Positions 32,956 to 44,333 of a stretch of DNA of 64,000 nt are shown here, in pieces. Position numbers and translations under genes: made by a program. Position 1 is the first letter of the stretch. Each line of letters begins with the position of its first letter. The notes under the pieces are model-generated. The model made no database searches and was not told where the DNA came from. It was given only the letters and a program-made list of their open reading frames with translations. The DNA is from Thoreauomyces humboldtii (Eukaryota > Chytridiomycota > Chytridiomycetes > Spizellomycetales > Powellomycetaceae). The stretch covers positions 1-64,000 of the forward strand of contig JADGJA010000009.1 of the NCBI GenBank assembly GCA_027596035.1, given 5' to 3'.

Positions 32956-33502
32956 TTACTTCTTGCCAGTCTTCTTGGCGTCAGCGGACTGCGCCTTGAG
33001 CACACGCTTGACGATCTTCTGCTCCTCGATCAGGAAAGCGCGGACGATGCTGTGAAAGAGTGGTTCAATCAGCGTGTACATTGAATATCTCCTTCCATGC
33101 ATGAGCTTACCGGGACCGCACGCAGGTTCCACATCGGGATCCACCGTAGGGGCGGGTGACCGACTTCTGGCGAGTGGACAGGCGAGCGTACTCAGTGGGG
33201 CGGAGAGCGGGGACCTGAACAAAAACAGAGGTAAGCACAAGCAATCACCCGGAACTGTTCCTTGAAAAGCAAACCGAACTCACGCCAGAGAGGACGTTGC
33301 CGCAGTCGCCGCACTTTGGTGCAGAGGCCTTCTTGTTGATGTGCAGAAGGGCCAACTTGCCACCTACATTACTCAGTCAGCAAAAGAACGTCTGTAGAGC
33401 ATGCTTCCCTCTGTTTGACGTACCAGGAGTCTTGATGACCCGGGTCTTGTTGGACTTGGTGTTGTAAGACAACCTACGACGGTAAGTCACGCGCTGGACC
33501 AT
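32956..33502 (-). CDS. RPL34: 60S ribosomal protein eL34
   Basis: Structural protein of the large ribosomal subunit. Four exons, 33502-33424, 33363-33284, 33214-33111 and 33049-32956, give 118 residues, the usual family length. The start [20 protein letters not shown], the middle [12 protein letters not shown] with its zinc-ligand-like CxxC, and [10 protein letters not shown] are characteristic. The C-terminal tail is Lys-rich and ends KKTGKK. Three introns in so short a gene are common for ribosomal protein genes of intron-rich fungi. Confidence 0.97.
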
Positions 33503-34267
33503 TTTGACTAGATTCGTCATCGAAAGAAGAGCGGAGAACAGTCAGCTCGACGTCGAACACCGATATGGTGGCTTGGCTCGTGCAGGTCGCAAACGGTGGA
33601 CATGGCGGCATAGGTCATGTCAAATGCAAGCACAAGCAGTGGTTCCCCGACTTCCGGCGACTGGAAGCGCTTCCAGCTGGTCTAGTCCTTCTCCCGGCGA
33701 CCGTCGTGGCGCCCATTCTGTGACGAAGCTACTTGATAAAGTTCCAGTCGCCCGCCAAGCACCAGGTTCATGCCATGCCGTAGGCACACCATCATGTCAG
33801 GCCACCCGTCCATCCATCCGTCCATCCATCTTTCCATCCGGCGGCGAGTGTCGTATGTCCCGGGAACCGCAATCCTCTGGTTGTTTCGTGCGTCGTCTAC
33901 CGAAGAGCCGTGCTTGTTGAACCTTCAGTCGTACCTTGATAGTTAAGTGACCGTGAAAGCGAAGGGGGCGCGATGGATGGCTGCCGACGAGCTGAGGACT
34001 ATGGGGAGCCAGCAGGCGCGAGCCTACAACCGCACCTGTCGAAAATCTTCCGCCCCTTGCAACAGCTACTTTGACTCTGTGGCATGAATATCGAGGGCCA
34101 CAGAGTCAGAGTCTTGCCTTGTACGCGGACAGGTGCGCAAGACAGCACAGGGCATCCATCGGGTTATGAAAACGACAGAGCCGCAGTTACACTCCTCCCG
34201 TAGCCTCTTCAGTTGGTAAAATGAACCATCGATATTCATGCGACAAGAATAAAACCGGCCGACTGTT
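33503..34267. other. Intergenic with a short ATCC-type microsatellite
   Basis: At about 33805-33840 CCAT/CCATCCGT units repeat imperfectly. No gene is recognised. The region includes the eL34 promoter and the SEC13 3' end. Confidence 0.4.
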
Positions 34268-35596
34268 TCATTGCTGAGGACCCGCAGCGGCCTTAGGGGC
34301 GCCCCCAGATATTCCCGCCTCGCTGTTGCCGGCCGGCGCATCTCCACCATTTTCTCCTCCAACAAGCGCCCATTCTCCCTCGAGGTTCTCCTTCCAAAGC
34401 GTAACCTTGTTGTCACCGCAGCTCACGGCAAGAATGTTACCGCTGGTGCTCCAGCTGACGCGCCATACCACGTCTGGGAACGCATCTCGTTTCAAAGTGC
34501 GCTTGGCCCACCCGTGCTGCTGCTGCGGTTGACCAGTGGAGGTGGTAGCTGCGGAGGAAACCGCAGACGTTCCGGTAGATGATTGCGCGGACGCGTCCTG
34601 CACCCAGATGACTACCGTCTTGTCCTGCGAGCAGGAAGCAAGGTAGGTACCGGGAAGACCCACATTCGGTGCGAACGCGATGTCGCGGACCCAGTCGGTG
34701 TGTCCTTCAAGCGTTGTTTCTTCTGTCCAGGAGCTCACACTCGAAGTTGACGAATCTTGCCGCCAGATCTTGATGAGGTTATCACAACCCGCAGTGGCGA
34801 ACCGTTTCTGAACGTTAGGAGGCACGTTGCCTGATTGTTGTACGAGCGTGCCGGGAGTGGTGGAAGGCGCCCAGGTTACTGAGTTGCATCCGATAGAGTG
34901 CGCTTGGAAAGCCACTGTTTCCCATGTACCGGTTTCTGTTAAGAAGAAGTGTGAGGCCGTCTGTGTGCATGAAATTGGATAACTACGGTTCGAATACCAT
35001 TGCATGTAGAAAGAGAGACCTTCCCATCTGAGGATGCGGCAGCCAGGATCAGACCGAATTCGTGGGGGGCCCAGGCAATCGAGTTCACGGATGCAGTGTG
35101 CGTCGAGTGCTCCCAAACCCTTGTCCAGGCGCCGTTTTTTTCCTTCCACACGGCCACCTTGGCATCGTAGGAACAGGAAGCCAGGACGTTGCCGTACTTT
35201 GGATGAGCCCAAGCGACCTGCCACACCGGGCCTTCGTGACCTCGGAGCGTGTCAACCAGGCGTTGGCTTTCTCCGTCAATCTCGTAGATTTTGATTGTTC
35301 GATCCGAAGAGCAAGTAGCAAGCCGCCGGCCGTAGTAATCAAGCTGAGCGTCATGCTGCAAAGGAGTCGGGTGAGCATGCGCGATGGCGTTGAAAGTAGG
35401 CAATGGTCTGCCCCAGGCCCGTGCCAGGCGACAAGACCCATTGAGCGGATGGACTCACAATCAGGTCTTCATGTTGCGTGTCAAATGTATTTACAGCAGT
35501 AGTTGCCTGTCAAGATAGGGAAATGAGTAACTCTGCAGTGATGGCGCATGGCTCATGGCTCCACGCGTGCGCGGGGTCATAACGGCGAAGTACCAT
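34268..35596 (-). CDS. SEC13: SEC13, COPII coat and nuclear pore WD40 protein
   Basis: Outer COPII cage and Y-complex nuclear pore subunit. Exons 35596-35594, 35506-35459, 35355-34998 and 34935-34268 give about 358 residues. The first coding exon is just the ATG, followed at once by a donor (ATG|GTACTT). Joining to GCAACTACTGC gives [20 protein letters not shown], which lines up with the Sec13 N-terminus. Diagnostic blocks are [60 protein letters not shown] and [20 protein letters not shown]. Only six WD repeats are expected, as in Sec13, whose open propeller is completed by Sec31 or Nup145. The tail after the last repeat is Gly/Ala-rich, and an unusual Ser/Thr/Gln insert lies in blade six. 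Confidence 0.95.
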
Positions 35597-36099
35597 AATT
35601 GCGGAAGGAACGTAGGAGTTAGCAAGCACGAAATAGCCCGGCGGTGTTGAACAGACAAGGGCTCTTGTGGCAGAAGGGAAAGTAGTAAATGCCTTCAAGT
35701 ATGGCGATCTTCCAGTGGAGAGGCTTGAGGAGAATCCGGCGGCCGAGATCCGTCCTCTGGTCACGGCCAGGGTCACGGCTCGGAGTCGGATTCATTCGAC
35801 AGATGTTTGCAACAGATGCACCGCTAAATTCAGATTCTACCACTTTAGAGCAATCCCACCCCGTCCCGCAGCGATCTCGTGCAAAAGAGGTCAAGCCTGT
35901 CTCTCAAGGCATCAGAGTGCCATTAGTCAACGCCTGCTGTGAATGGACGATGGATTGCTTGGAGTGACAGCCTGGGTTCGAGCATCAGATCTTAGGCACC
36001 TGTTATCTCGTCTAGCATCCTTATCACGACAGAAGCACTTCCACTGCTAGGGTTCGCAACCACATCTCCACCCCCTGAAATCAAGTCCTCCTATTTCCA
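35597..36099. other. Intergenic, no gene seen
   Basis: 0.5 kb upstream of SEC13 and downstream of the copper radical oxidase. Overlapping open frames show no family resemblance. Confidence 0.4.
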
Positions 36100-38406
36100 T
36101 CAAGCGAAGCCAGCACCAACAGCGACCGCGAGGCCAGCTGCAACCGCGGAGCCCCAACCGAGTGGAACCGCTCCGCTACCGGCCGAATTCGCCGTGGACT
36201 TTTCGGCGGTGTCCACGTAAGGGTTCGAGAACACGGGGGTGGCAACCGTGTCGGCGTCGTTCCACATGGCGTCTCCACCAGGGTTGCTGGCGCGGAGGTT
36301 AAGAAGCGCAGACCGGTTGCTGGGGATGCCGCGGGAGTCAATGGGCCACAGCATCCAGTTTCCGGGAATCGCAACGGTGGAGTTGGGGGGCATTCTCACG
36401 AGAAGCTTGTCGACGGCGTACTTGACGACCTCGAGCTCAATGTGACGCTGGTCCAAGTTGACGGTGTGAGTGACGGAGGCGTACCGGATGATGGTCACCC
36501 GAGAAATGTTCTGCGCCACAGCCGAGGTAAAGGGAACAATGATGCTCTGTCCGTAGGTCACGACGCTGGTGGCAAGAGGCGCGAGCACGGTAATGTTGCT
36601 GGCGTACTTGTAAGCCGGAGTGTAAACGTCCAAGGTCATATCGGTCGGGTTCAATGTGTTAGGACTGTCTCCATTCTGCGAGTCTCCGCCTCCCGTAACC
36701 ACTGTGCCGTCTTCGCGGAGCAAGGCTGTGTTGTGGTAGTGGCGCGCCTGCGTTAGAAATCGGAGGAGTCAGCAAAAGCGACAGCGAGAGTAACGCAAAG
36801 ACCGAAATAGCTGGCAATACCGTTGGGGCGTCAGGACCAACAGTCCAGCGGGCGGGGTCACCAACGGCCCTCATAGGGTTGAAGATGACAACAGGTTTCA
36901 CACCCTGGCTAGCGACAGGCTGCCCGAAAACGCCACCTTGATGACCAAGACCGCTGCCGCTGAAGATGGCGATGGTACCGTCGGGAAGATTGACGGCCGT
37001 GGGCTGGGACCGAGCGATAGGCATATCCTCGCGGATCCACTTGGCACCATCCGTCTCCAAATCGAGGTAGTGGCACCGAGCGGTTGGGAGGCAATTGGGG
37101 CAGTTCGCATACCACTTAGTACTTCCGCCTGCGCGAGGTGTCTGAGTGCCGTCGGCAGCGGTTCCATTTACACCTCCGCAGAACCAGGACTCCATCTTGT
37201 AACCGCTGGCAAGCGTGAGCATCGGCAAGAAATTAGTTCCAGAGAACGGGAAACTACGACCGAGGAGACCATCGAATTGAGACGCATCCATCGAAATGCC
37301 TTGAGTTTCAGTGTTGGCAGCCATGTCGATGATAGCTGAGTCATTGTTGCAGTGCGCCCAAATCTTGCCAGATTTTGGAAGAACGTAACTAGGCGAAAGA
37401 TGTTAATCAAAGCGTATATACCATTTGGGACCATGCATATGGCGATGAACACTTACGCGACGGGGTACATATTGACTGGGAAGTTTCTGGCAAGCAACGC
37501 AACTGGGACAGGGGTATCCGACACGCCCGTGCTTGGGTGATAAATCTCGTAATAAGGGTTGTTCCACGAGCTATTGTCCGGCACGTAAAACGCCCGCTGA
37601 CCGCCTAGGATCATGACGTCTTCGTTGGGAAGAAGAAGGACGGAAGGGTACCAGCGACCCCAAAGCGACCGGTCATCGTTCAGGCCAAGGTTGTTCACGT
37701 TGTTGATTTCCGCAACCTTCTGATACGAAGGTGGCGTGGTGCCGTTCGAGGGAATCATGACACGGATATCGCGACGGCCATCTCTGTCAAAAGACTACAG
37801 GTCAACACCCGCATCTGGACAGTCTTCAATTAGAGACGACTCACGATGTACGGCTAACGTTGTTGAAGATACGACCCCAGAACTGGTCACCACCAACCAC
37901 CAGATAGGATCCATTGGCAAGCTGGCAGTGCCCAGAGCAAAAAGCATAGCCCTGGTTCTTGCCATCCTGTTCGAGCATCGGAAGAGTGTGATTGATGAGG
38001 GTGTATGTGTTGGTACTGAAATCGTATTCGGCCGAATCCGTCAGGAAATCAGAAGGAAGATTTGGGTTTCCGCTGTACCAGCCGGTAGCATTGCGGAGGA
38101 CAAGGTCTTGAGCGCTGAAGCCATCAGTCAACAAGCCTAAGTAGTGCAGACGCTCATTGAAGAAAAGCTGCGAACAGGGTCATCAAGCGCTGTCCAACTG
38201 CCGGTTAGCCATGACTGCCATGCCTTTACCTTGTCACCGGGGGAGTAGGCTGCGTGGATGGGCACAACTCCAGTATTGGGAGCAAATTTAACCCAGCTCC
38301 CAACCACTGCGGGGTCCGTGCTGGCTGCCGTAGCGGCGGCTTGCGCGTAGATTGCATTTGCCGTCAAGACTGCAATAGCCGTTGCCGAAAATCCCATGAC
38401 TGTCAT
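36100..38406 (-). CDS. Copper radical oxidase (glyoxal oxidase-like), GPI-anchored
   Basis: Extracellular enzyme oxidising aldehydes or alcohols and producing H2O2. Five exons, 38406-38230, 38167-37845, 37783-37457, 37388-36821 and 36747-36100, close in phase to about 680 residues. A signal peptide spans about residues 1-21 (ATAIAVLTANAIYAQA). AFCSGHCQLANGSYLVVGGD carries the Cys expected to cross-link with the radical Tyr. YHNTALLREDGTVVTGGGD holds the Tyr-His pair and ASVTHTVNLDQRHIEL the later His copper ligand. The C-terminus is Ser/Gly-rich, then hydrophobic (VAAGLAVAVGAGFA), as for a GPI signal, so the enzyme is probably wall- or membrane-bound. The domain order fits the CRO family of wood- and litter-associated basidiomycetes. 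The substrate cannot be told. Confidence 0.92.
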
Positions 38407-39179
38407 TCGTCCGTTGATCAGGAAGGTTAAGACGTAACGAACAAGCGCAGGGTCAAGAGTTTGCGCTCCTGAAAGATGCGAGATGGCAAGATGACCTTCT
38501 TATAAAGGCTGAACAGTGCAATGCGGAGTTGGGAGCTCGTATTTTTAGCAATACCGGTATCTAATTAATAAATGAGGCTGATTGTACCTGAATCACAACT
38601 CTAGTCTGCATACGCCACATTGTTCTACACCTATGCCAAAATCCACACGATCTTGGGCAACTCGTTTCCCGAACGGCGGGAACCGCTGCTTCTGGACCGT
38701 TCGCTGTCAAATAGAATGGGACTAAGGTCAGAATTAGCATCTACGTAGCATAGTCCGCCGTACCATCACATTTTATCAAGACACCTTGCATGCTCTGTTT
38801 TAGAGCAGAGTACTTGTTGACAAATCAAAGTGCCAAGACCACGGGTGCCGAGGTTCACGGGAGCTCTGAATTCGAGTTTGAGATATGCAGGGAGCATCAG
38901 CTTGATCTGCCGCGTACCGTATACAGTACCGTTGATCGCGCTCTTGAGCCAAGCCTGACAGGTACTGTATTACGATAGTACAGTATATGATCGGAAGGAA
39001 AGGGCATGGAGCACAATCGATAACAAGAAAAAGGGCAGCGGGCAACCGTTATCTACAAAACCATCTATCGAAAATGTCGAAGGTTCATGACGTGAGTTCA
39101 AAAAGGGATGACTCCCCCGTGAAGACTTCCAGAGATCATTCACATCCCCAACCACTACTTCCAAGTCAGCCCAAGCACT
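38407..39179. other. Promoter region between divergent copper radical oxidase and PEPC genes
   Basis: 0.77 kb without recognised exons. ATACAGTACC (38931-38940), GGTACTGTAT (38961-38970) and TAGTACAGTAT (about 38977-38987) are related to the GTACTGTAC motif seen in other intergenic regions here. Confidence 0.45.
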
Positions 39180-42100
39180 ATGTCGAGTAAACCAACGCAT
39201 GATGTCGAGAATACCAAACCTTCAACGTCGTTGTCCCCAGCGAACAGCGATCGTAGTCTGAACGGGAACTCGCGCGAGACGAGCATGCAGGAACTCATCA
39301 GTGGTCTCATCACCAACGCAGACGCACTGGAAGCAAAGGACAACCCGGATGCCGTTGACTTCAACAAACCCTTGCGAGACGACATCATTCTTCTCTCAAA
39401 CGTCCTGCTCACCACGATTCAGGACCATCCCGGCGTCGCTGGAGGCGCCCCTGACGTCCTTGCCAGCGTCGTCGACAGGATCCTCACGGCATCTCGCAAC
39501 TACTTCACCAACCCTTCCGACGAGACGTTCGGAATAATGGCATCACTCGTCAAGGAGGTCGAGAATCCCAGCATTCACCTTGAGATTGCTCGCGTGTTCC
39601 ATGAGTTCCTGACGTTGGCTGGTACGTCCGCCTCTCCCGCGAGCACGAACAATCTACGGACGAAGGGCAGCTAATTTCTGATTCACGTTCCCAGAAATTG
39701 CCGAACGTCAGCACAGAGTGCGGAGATGGCGTGGATACCGCCGAGGAGAGTCATCCATTTCATACCGACAGACATGCCGGGATGCCTTCGAGCTCCTTCA
39801 AGCAAAGGGCTTCACTCCTACGCAGATACGCGATACTTTGGTCAAGCAACAGGTGGATTTAGTCCTTACTGCCCACCCCACTCAGGCCACACGAAGAACT
39901 CTGTTGGACAAATATTTTCACATTGCAAACTGCCTCTCGATCCGAGACCGGACGATTATGTATGCTATCGTTTTGGCTATCTTGGACACCCCAAATCGCT
40001 GAACGTGGTTCACTTCATAGGACTCCTCTTGAAGAAGAAGACAACAGGAACACTCTTCGCGCCGAGATCATGGCTGCTTGGTACGTCCTTGCGATAGCGC
40101 TCACAGCCTCGTGCCCAAAGTACCTGACACCTTAATATTTTTAGGCGTACCAATACGGTCCGACGTATCAAGCCTACACCTGATGACGAGGCACGCAACG
40201 GTTTGATGGTTCTCGAAAACACCATCTGGGCCGCATTGCCGAGCTTCATGTCCACTGTGGATCATGCGCTTGCTGAGATTGGACAGCCACCGCTGCCCAT
40301 TGACAGCAAGCTCATCACTTTCGGAAGCTGGATTGGAGGCGATCGAGATGGAAACCCGTTCGTTACTGCCGAAGTAACCCGGGAGGTAATCAAGCTTTGC
40401 CGCTGGCGGGCAGCGACTCTCATTTATGGCGAAGTCGACAAATTGATGTTCGACCTTTCGATGACGATGTGCAGCTCCGAAATGGCTGCAGCCGTAGCAG
40501 CGATTCCCAACGAGCTGATCGTCGCTTCGTCCCGAAAGACCAACTTGACCTTTTCGCGCGGCAACATTCCCCGGGATGAGCCATACCGTATCCTGCTTTC
40601 GGTTCTTCGGGACAGGTCAAAGATTACGGAAGAATATCTGCAATCTACGATCGGCGTTCGCGACCCCCCTCCGCCGCCGAAAGGTTTCATCAGCGAGGCT
40701 GACGAGCTTTTGGAGCCGCTGATGCTTTGCTATCGAAGCTTGGTCGAATGTGGCGACTCTCTTGTTGCCAATGGCCGCCTAAAGGCTCTAGCGAGGCGGA
40801 TTTGTACATTTGGGCTTTCGCTGGTGAAGCTGGACATTCGGCAGGAATCTGACCGGCATGCTGAGGCGGTGGACGCAATTACCACCTGGCTTGGTCTCGG
40901 TTCGTACTTGAAATGGTCGGAAGATAAGAAGCAGGAATTCTTGATCGAGGAGCTGAAGAGCCGCAGACCCCTCATCCCCGCTGGATGGCCCAACAATGTA
41001 GCCGAAGTATCCGACAATGTGAAGGAAGTCATGGCCACCTGCCGGATGTTGGCGACCGTCGGAGCGGACTCTCTGGGTGCCTATGTGATCTCTATGGCCC
41101 GAGTGCCCTCCGATATCCTCGCGGTTGCCCTGCTGCAAAGATGCGGGGGGGTTGCCAAACCTATGCGTGTCGCCCCTCTCTTTGAGACCAAGGCCGATTT
41201 GGAGTCGGCTACCTCCACCATTGACCGTCTCTTGTCTGTGCCATACTACCGTGCTTCCATTGGAGACCATCAGGAAGTGATGCTGGGATACTCCGATTCT
41301 GCGAAGGACGGGAGTCGGCTGACTTCGGTGTGCTGCCTATACACCGCGCAGGAGGAGCTCGTACAAGTATGCGAGAAGTACGGCGTGAAACTTACTCTTT
41401 TCCACGGTCGCGGTGGAAGTGTTGGTCGCGGTGGCGGGCCTCAGCACCTCGCCATTTTGTCTCAGCCAAGCGGCACGGTTCAAGGCACTATGCGGATCAC
41501 AATCCAGGGCGAGATTATTGACCATCATTTTGGTCATATCGGCACTGCCGAGCAGACTTTGGAGCGATACACGACCGCCACCCTCATCTCGACCCTCGCA
41601 CCTCCTCCCGCTCCTAAACCGGAATGGCGGGAGCTTCTGAACCATATGTCAGACATCTCCTGCGCCTTCTACCGCAAGGTTGTTCGCGACACCCCAGAGT
41701 TCACCCCCTACTTCCGCTCTGCGACCCCTATCACCGACATCGGTTCAATGAACCTTGGTTCGCGACCCGCCAAGAGAAAAGCAACTGGCGGCATTGACAC
41801 CCTCCGGGCCATTCCCTGGATCTTTGCATTCACTCAGACAAGACTTCACCTCCCTGTATGGCTCGGCATCGACGAGGCCATCGAGGTTGCCATCAAGGAC
41901 GGAAAGTTGGCCACGCTCCGTGAGATGTACAAAAGCTGGCCATTCTTCAAAAGCACGCTAGACCTCATCGCCATGACCTTGGCGAAAGCTGATCCTCGGA
42001 TTCAGGGTGGGTCGCCTACAACTTGAGGTGTGCTGCCTGTTGACCTGACTCCCTAGTTTTGCAATCTCAGAGTACTACGACAAGAACCTTGCTCCGGCTA

Positions 42101-42472
42101 ATCTTCAAGCGCTTGGTTCCTTCCTGCGCGAGCGTTTGCAAAAATGCATCGAACTCATTCTCAAGGTCTCGCAGTACGATCACCTGCTCGCTTCGGACCC
42201 TGTCGTACGACGCGCCGTAGAGGCTCGACTACCCTTCACGGATCCCATCAACCTTTTGCAGGTAAACGCAACATCTGGATCGAGTGCTGTTCTTCTGCCA
42301 TGTCACGTCCCGCATAATTGACGCGTGCCTCTCGTGTTTCATTTTTCAGGTTGAAGCGCTCAAGCGTCTGAAAGAGGATGAGGATGCGGACCGCGAGGAG
42401 AACCCGGTGTTCCGCGACCTGATGAGTGTCACCATTCAAGGCATCTCCCTGGGTATGGGCAACACTGGTTGA
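39180..42472 (+). CDS. Phosphoenolpyruvate carboxylase
   Basis: Carboxylates PEP with bicarbonate to oxaloacetate, an anaplerotic reaction. Six exons, 39180-39621, 39695-39959, 40021-40080, 40145-42006, 42071-42261 and 42350-42472, close in phase to about 980 residues, near plant PEPC length (bacterial forms about 880-930). The essential His sits in LVLTAHPTQATRR (about residue 208). FGSWIGGDRDGNPFVTAEVT follows, then MLGYSDSAKDGSR (catalytic Lys), TLFHGRGGSVGRGGGP (second His about 676, and the Arg cluster), GSRPAKRK and LPVWLG. The C-terminus ends NTG, as in active PEPCs, preceded by Met-Gly instead of the usual Arg or Gln. No plant-type N-terminal phosphorylation motif is seen. Introns are of the local type, so the gene is fully adapted to this genome. 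PEPC is generally reported missing from fungi; see findings. Confidence 0.96.
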
Positions 42473-42634
42473 AGACCTAGTTACTCGGACTTCTCGCCCT
42501 GTGACCTGGCCACTTGCCTTATATCGCCGACCCCATTTGTTCCTTTAATATGCATACATGGAATCACTGCTGTCCCCACTGAAAGCGTTGTCGCTAGAGA
42601 ATTCCACTGACCGAGAGTGTATGAAGGGCCATGT

Positions 42635-42680
42635 GATTACGTCCGATGATGATAAAAGATTACGTCCGATGATGATAAAA
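42635..42680 (+). repeat. Two tandem 23-bp copies downstream of PEPC
   Basis: The unit GATTACGTCCGATGATGATA plus AAA is repeated perfectly head to tail between the convergent PEPC and galactokinase genes. Confidence 0.85.
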
Positions 42681-42752
42681 GAATGGAAAAGGAGCTGCGA
42701 TGTCAAGATCGTATACGCCAAATCTACAGCAGGCGACATCTACGACTGAAAA

Positions 42753-44333
42753 CTAGAACTTCGTGACAACAGCGGCACCGCCGCCGGGCTTGGAAGCGAA
42801 GATGACATCCTCGAGCTTCTTCTCCGCATCGGCGTCGCCCCTCCACTGCGGCCAGCGCTTGTAGTAGTACTGCTCCTTGACGGTAGCGATGAAAGCGGGC
42901 ACGTCCTTCTCGGCGACGAGGGACACGGTGCAACCACCCCAACCTGCACCAGTGAGACGACTTCCCAGAGCGCCCGACCTGCGGGCGATGGTGGCCAGCT
43001 CGTCGATCTCGGGACACGAGCAGTCGAAGAGCTCGCGACAGCTGGTCTGCGAGGCGTCCATGAGACGACCGAGGTCCTCGAGGAGGTTCCCGGTGTAAGG
43101 CGCCTTCTTCTCGCACACGTCCCTGAACTGGAAGACGCGGGACGCCTCCTCGAAGACGTGCTTTGCGCGACCGTGGAGTTGGAAGGTGTCGGCTCGGATG
43201 GTGATGGACCCGACGTAGCGAGCCTCGAGGTCGGCCACCGAAACGTCGAGGGCCGCCGCGGCCTCCTCGCGCGTGTAGCCGGTCCGGTTGGGGAGACCGG
43301 CGTCGACGAGGGTCGCCAGAGCCTGGAGGACCTTCTGCTCGTTGCCTGCAAACTCCCCGCCGTGCGTCTTGAGGTAGAGGTCCTGGAGATCGCGGAGGGT
43401 CAGGAGTGGGGAGCCTGAAGCGGGCGCGGGACCGCCCATGTGCTTGTTGAGGATGGCAGCGGCGAGCCGGGTCTCCACCACGCGCAGGTTGTAGTGGATG
43501 GGAGCCGTGACGTGCTTCTCTGCCACGACGAGGGTGTTGGCGATGACGAAGACGGGGCTGTCTTCCGAGCGGGGAAAGACGATGCGGTCGGCCGAGAGGG
43601 AGGGGGTGAAGTGGATGATGAGCGGGGAGCCCACGGGTGCCATGATCGAGATCGATTGATCCATCCCACCGCAGCTTACGCCCGCGTGCTGTTCGCCCTT
43701 GACGGCGGCGGTGATCAGACTGCCCTTCTTCAGAGCGCCGCCGTTGGCGTGCAGGGTCGCGAGGGCCGAGCAGCACACGAAGGCCGACGACGACGAGACG
43801 CCGGCGCCTGGAGGCACGGTGCCGTCCACCATGGCGTGGAACGAGACGGGAACCGGACCGGCGCCCGACTCGCCGAGAGCGACCTGCTCGAACACGCCCT
43901 TGTAGCCGCACTTGAAGTAGTTGCTCCACTCGTGCAAGGACGCGTCGATGGTGACGTGACCTTCGTACTCATGCTCAAAGGAGCGTTCCGGGAAGCGGGA
44001 GTCCGTGTTGGCAAGGGACACCTTTGCGGCCGAGGAGGCTTCGGTCGGGACGACTTTCACGGCAATGACAAAGTCGCGGTCGATGGCCATGGGAAGGACC
44101 GAGAAGCCGCAGTAGTCAATGTGTTCTCCGATCAGGTTGACTCTTCCAGGGGAGCGGGCGTAAAAGTCTGGGTTCGCCCCGAAGCGGGCCACGAAAGCGG
44201 CAGTGAGTTTGGCATATCGCTGCTTCTGGAATGCGAGGACCTCTGGTTGGTAGACGTCCTCAAGCGCGCAAGTGGATGGAGGGAACTCTTCGGCGAGGGG
44301 GATCGCTGCAGCTGCCGCGTTGGGAGCAGCCAT
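42753..44333 (-). CDS. Galactokinase (GHMP kinase)
   Basis: Phosphorylates galactose to galactose-1-phosphate, the first committed step of the Leloir pathway. One intronless frame of 526 residues from the Met at 44333; an in-frame upstream Met at 44426 is possible but adds an unconserved leader. Motifs are PGRVNLIGEHIDYCGFSVLP (galactokinase signature), the ATP loop PPGAGVSSSSAFVCCSA and the C-terminal GHMP motif LTGAGWGGCTVSLV. CGGMDQSISIMA includes the catalytic Asp. Codon third positions are markedly G/C, much more than in PEPC next door, which suggests high expression; this bias also creates long antisense frames. The other galactose pathway genes are not adjacent. Confidence 0.96.
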   Translation of the reverse strand: MAAPNAAAAAIPLAEEFPPSTCALEDVYQPEVLAFQKQRYAKLTAAFVARFGANPDFYARSPGRVNLIGEHIDYCGFSVLPMAIDRDFVIAVKVVPTEASSAAKVSLANTDSRFPERSFEHEYEGHVTIDASLHEWSNYFKCGYKGVFEQVALGESGAGPVPVSFHAMVDGTVPPGAGVSSSSAFVCCSALATLHANGGALKKGSLITAAVKGEQHAGVSCGGMDQSISIMAPVGSPLIIHFTPSLSADRIVFPRSEDSPVFVIANTLVVAEKHVTAPIHYNLRVVETRLAAAILNKHMGGPAPASGSPLLTLRDLQDLYLKTHGGEFAGNEQKVLQALATLVDAGLPNRTGYTREEAAAALDVSVADLEARYVGSITIRADTFQLHGRAKHVFEEASRVFQFRDVCEKKAPYTGNLLEDLGRLMDASQTSCRELFDCSCPEIDELATIARRSGALGSRLTGAGWGGCTVSLVAEKDVPAFIATVKEQYYYKRWPQWRGDADAEKKLEDVIFASKPGGGAAVVTKF

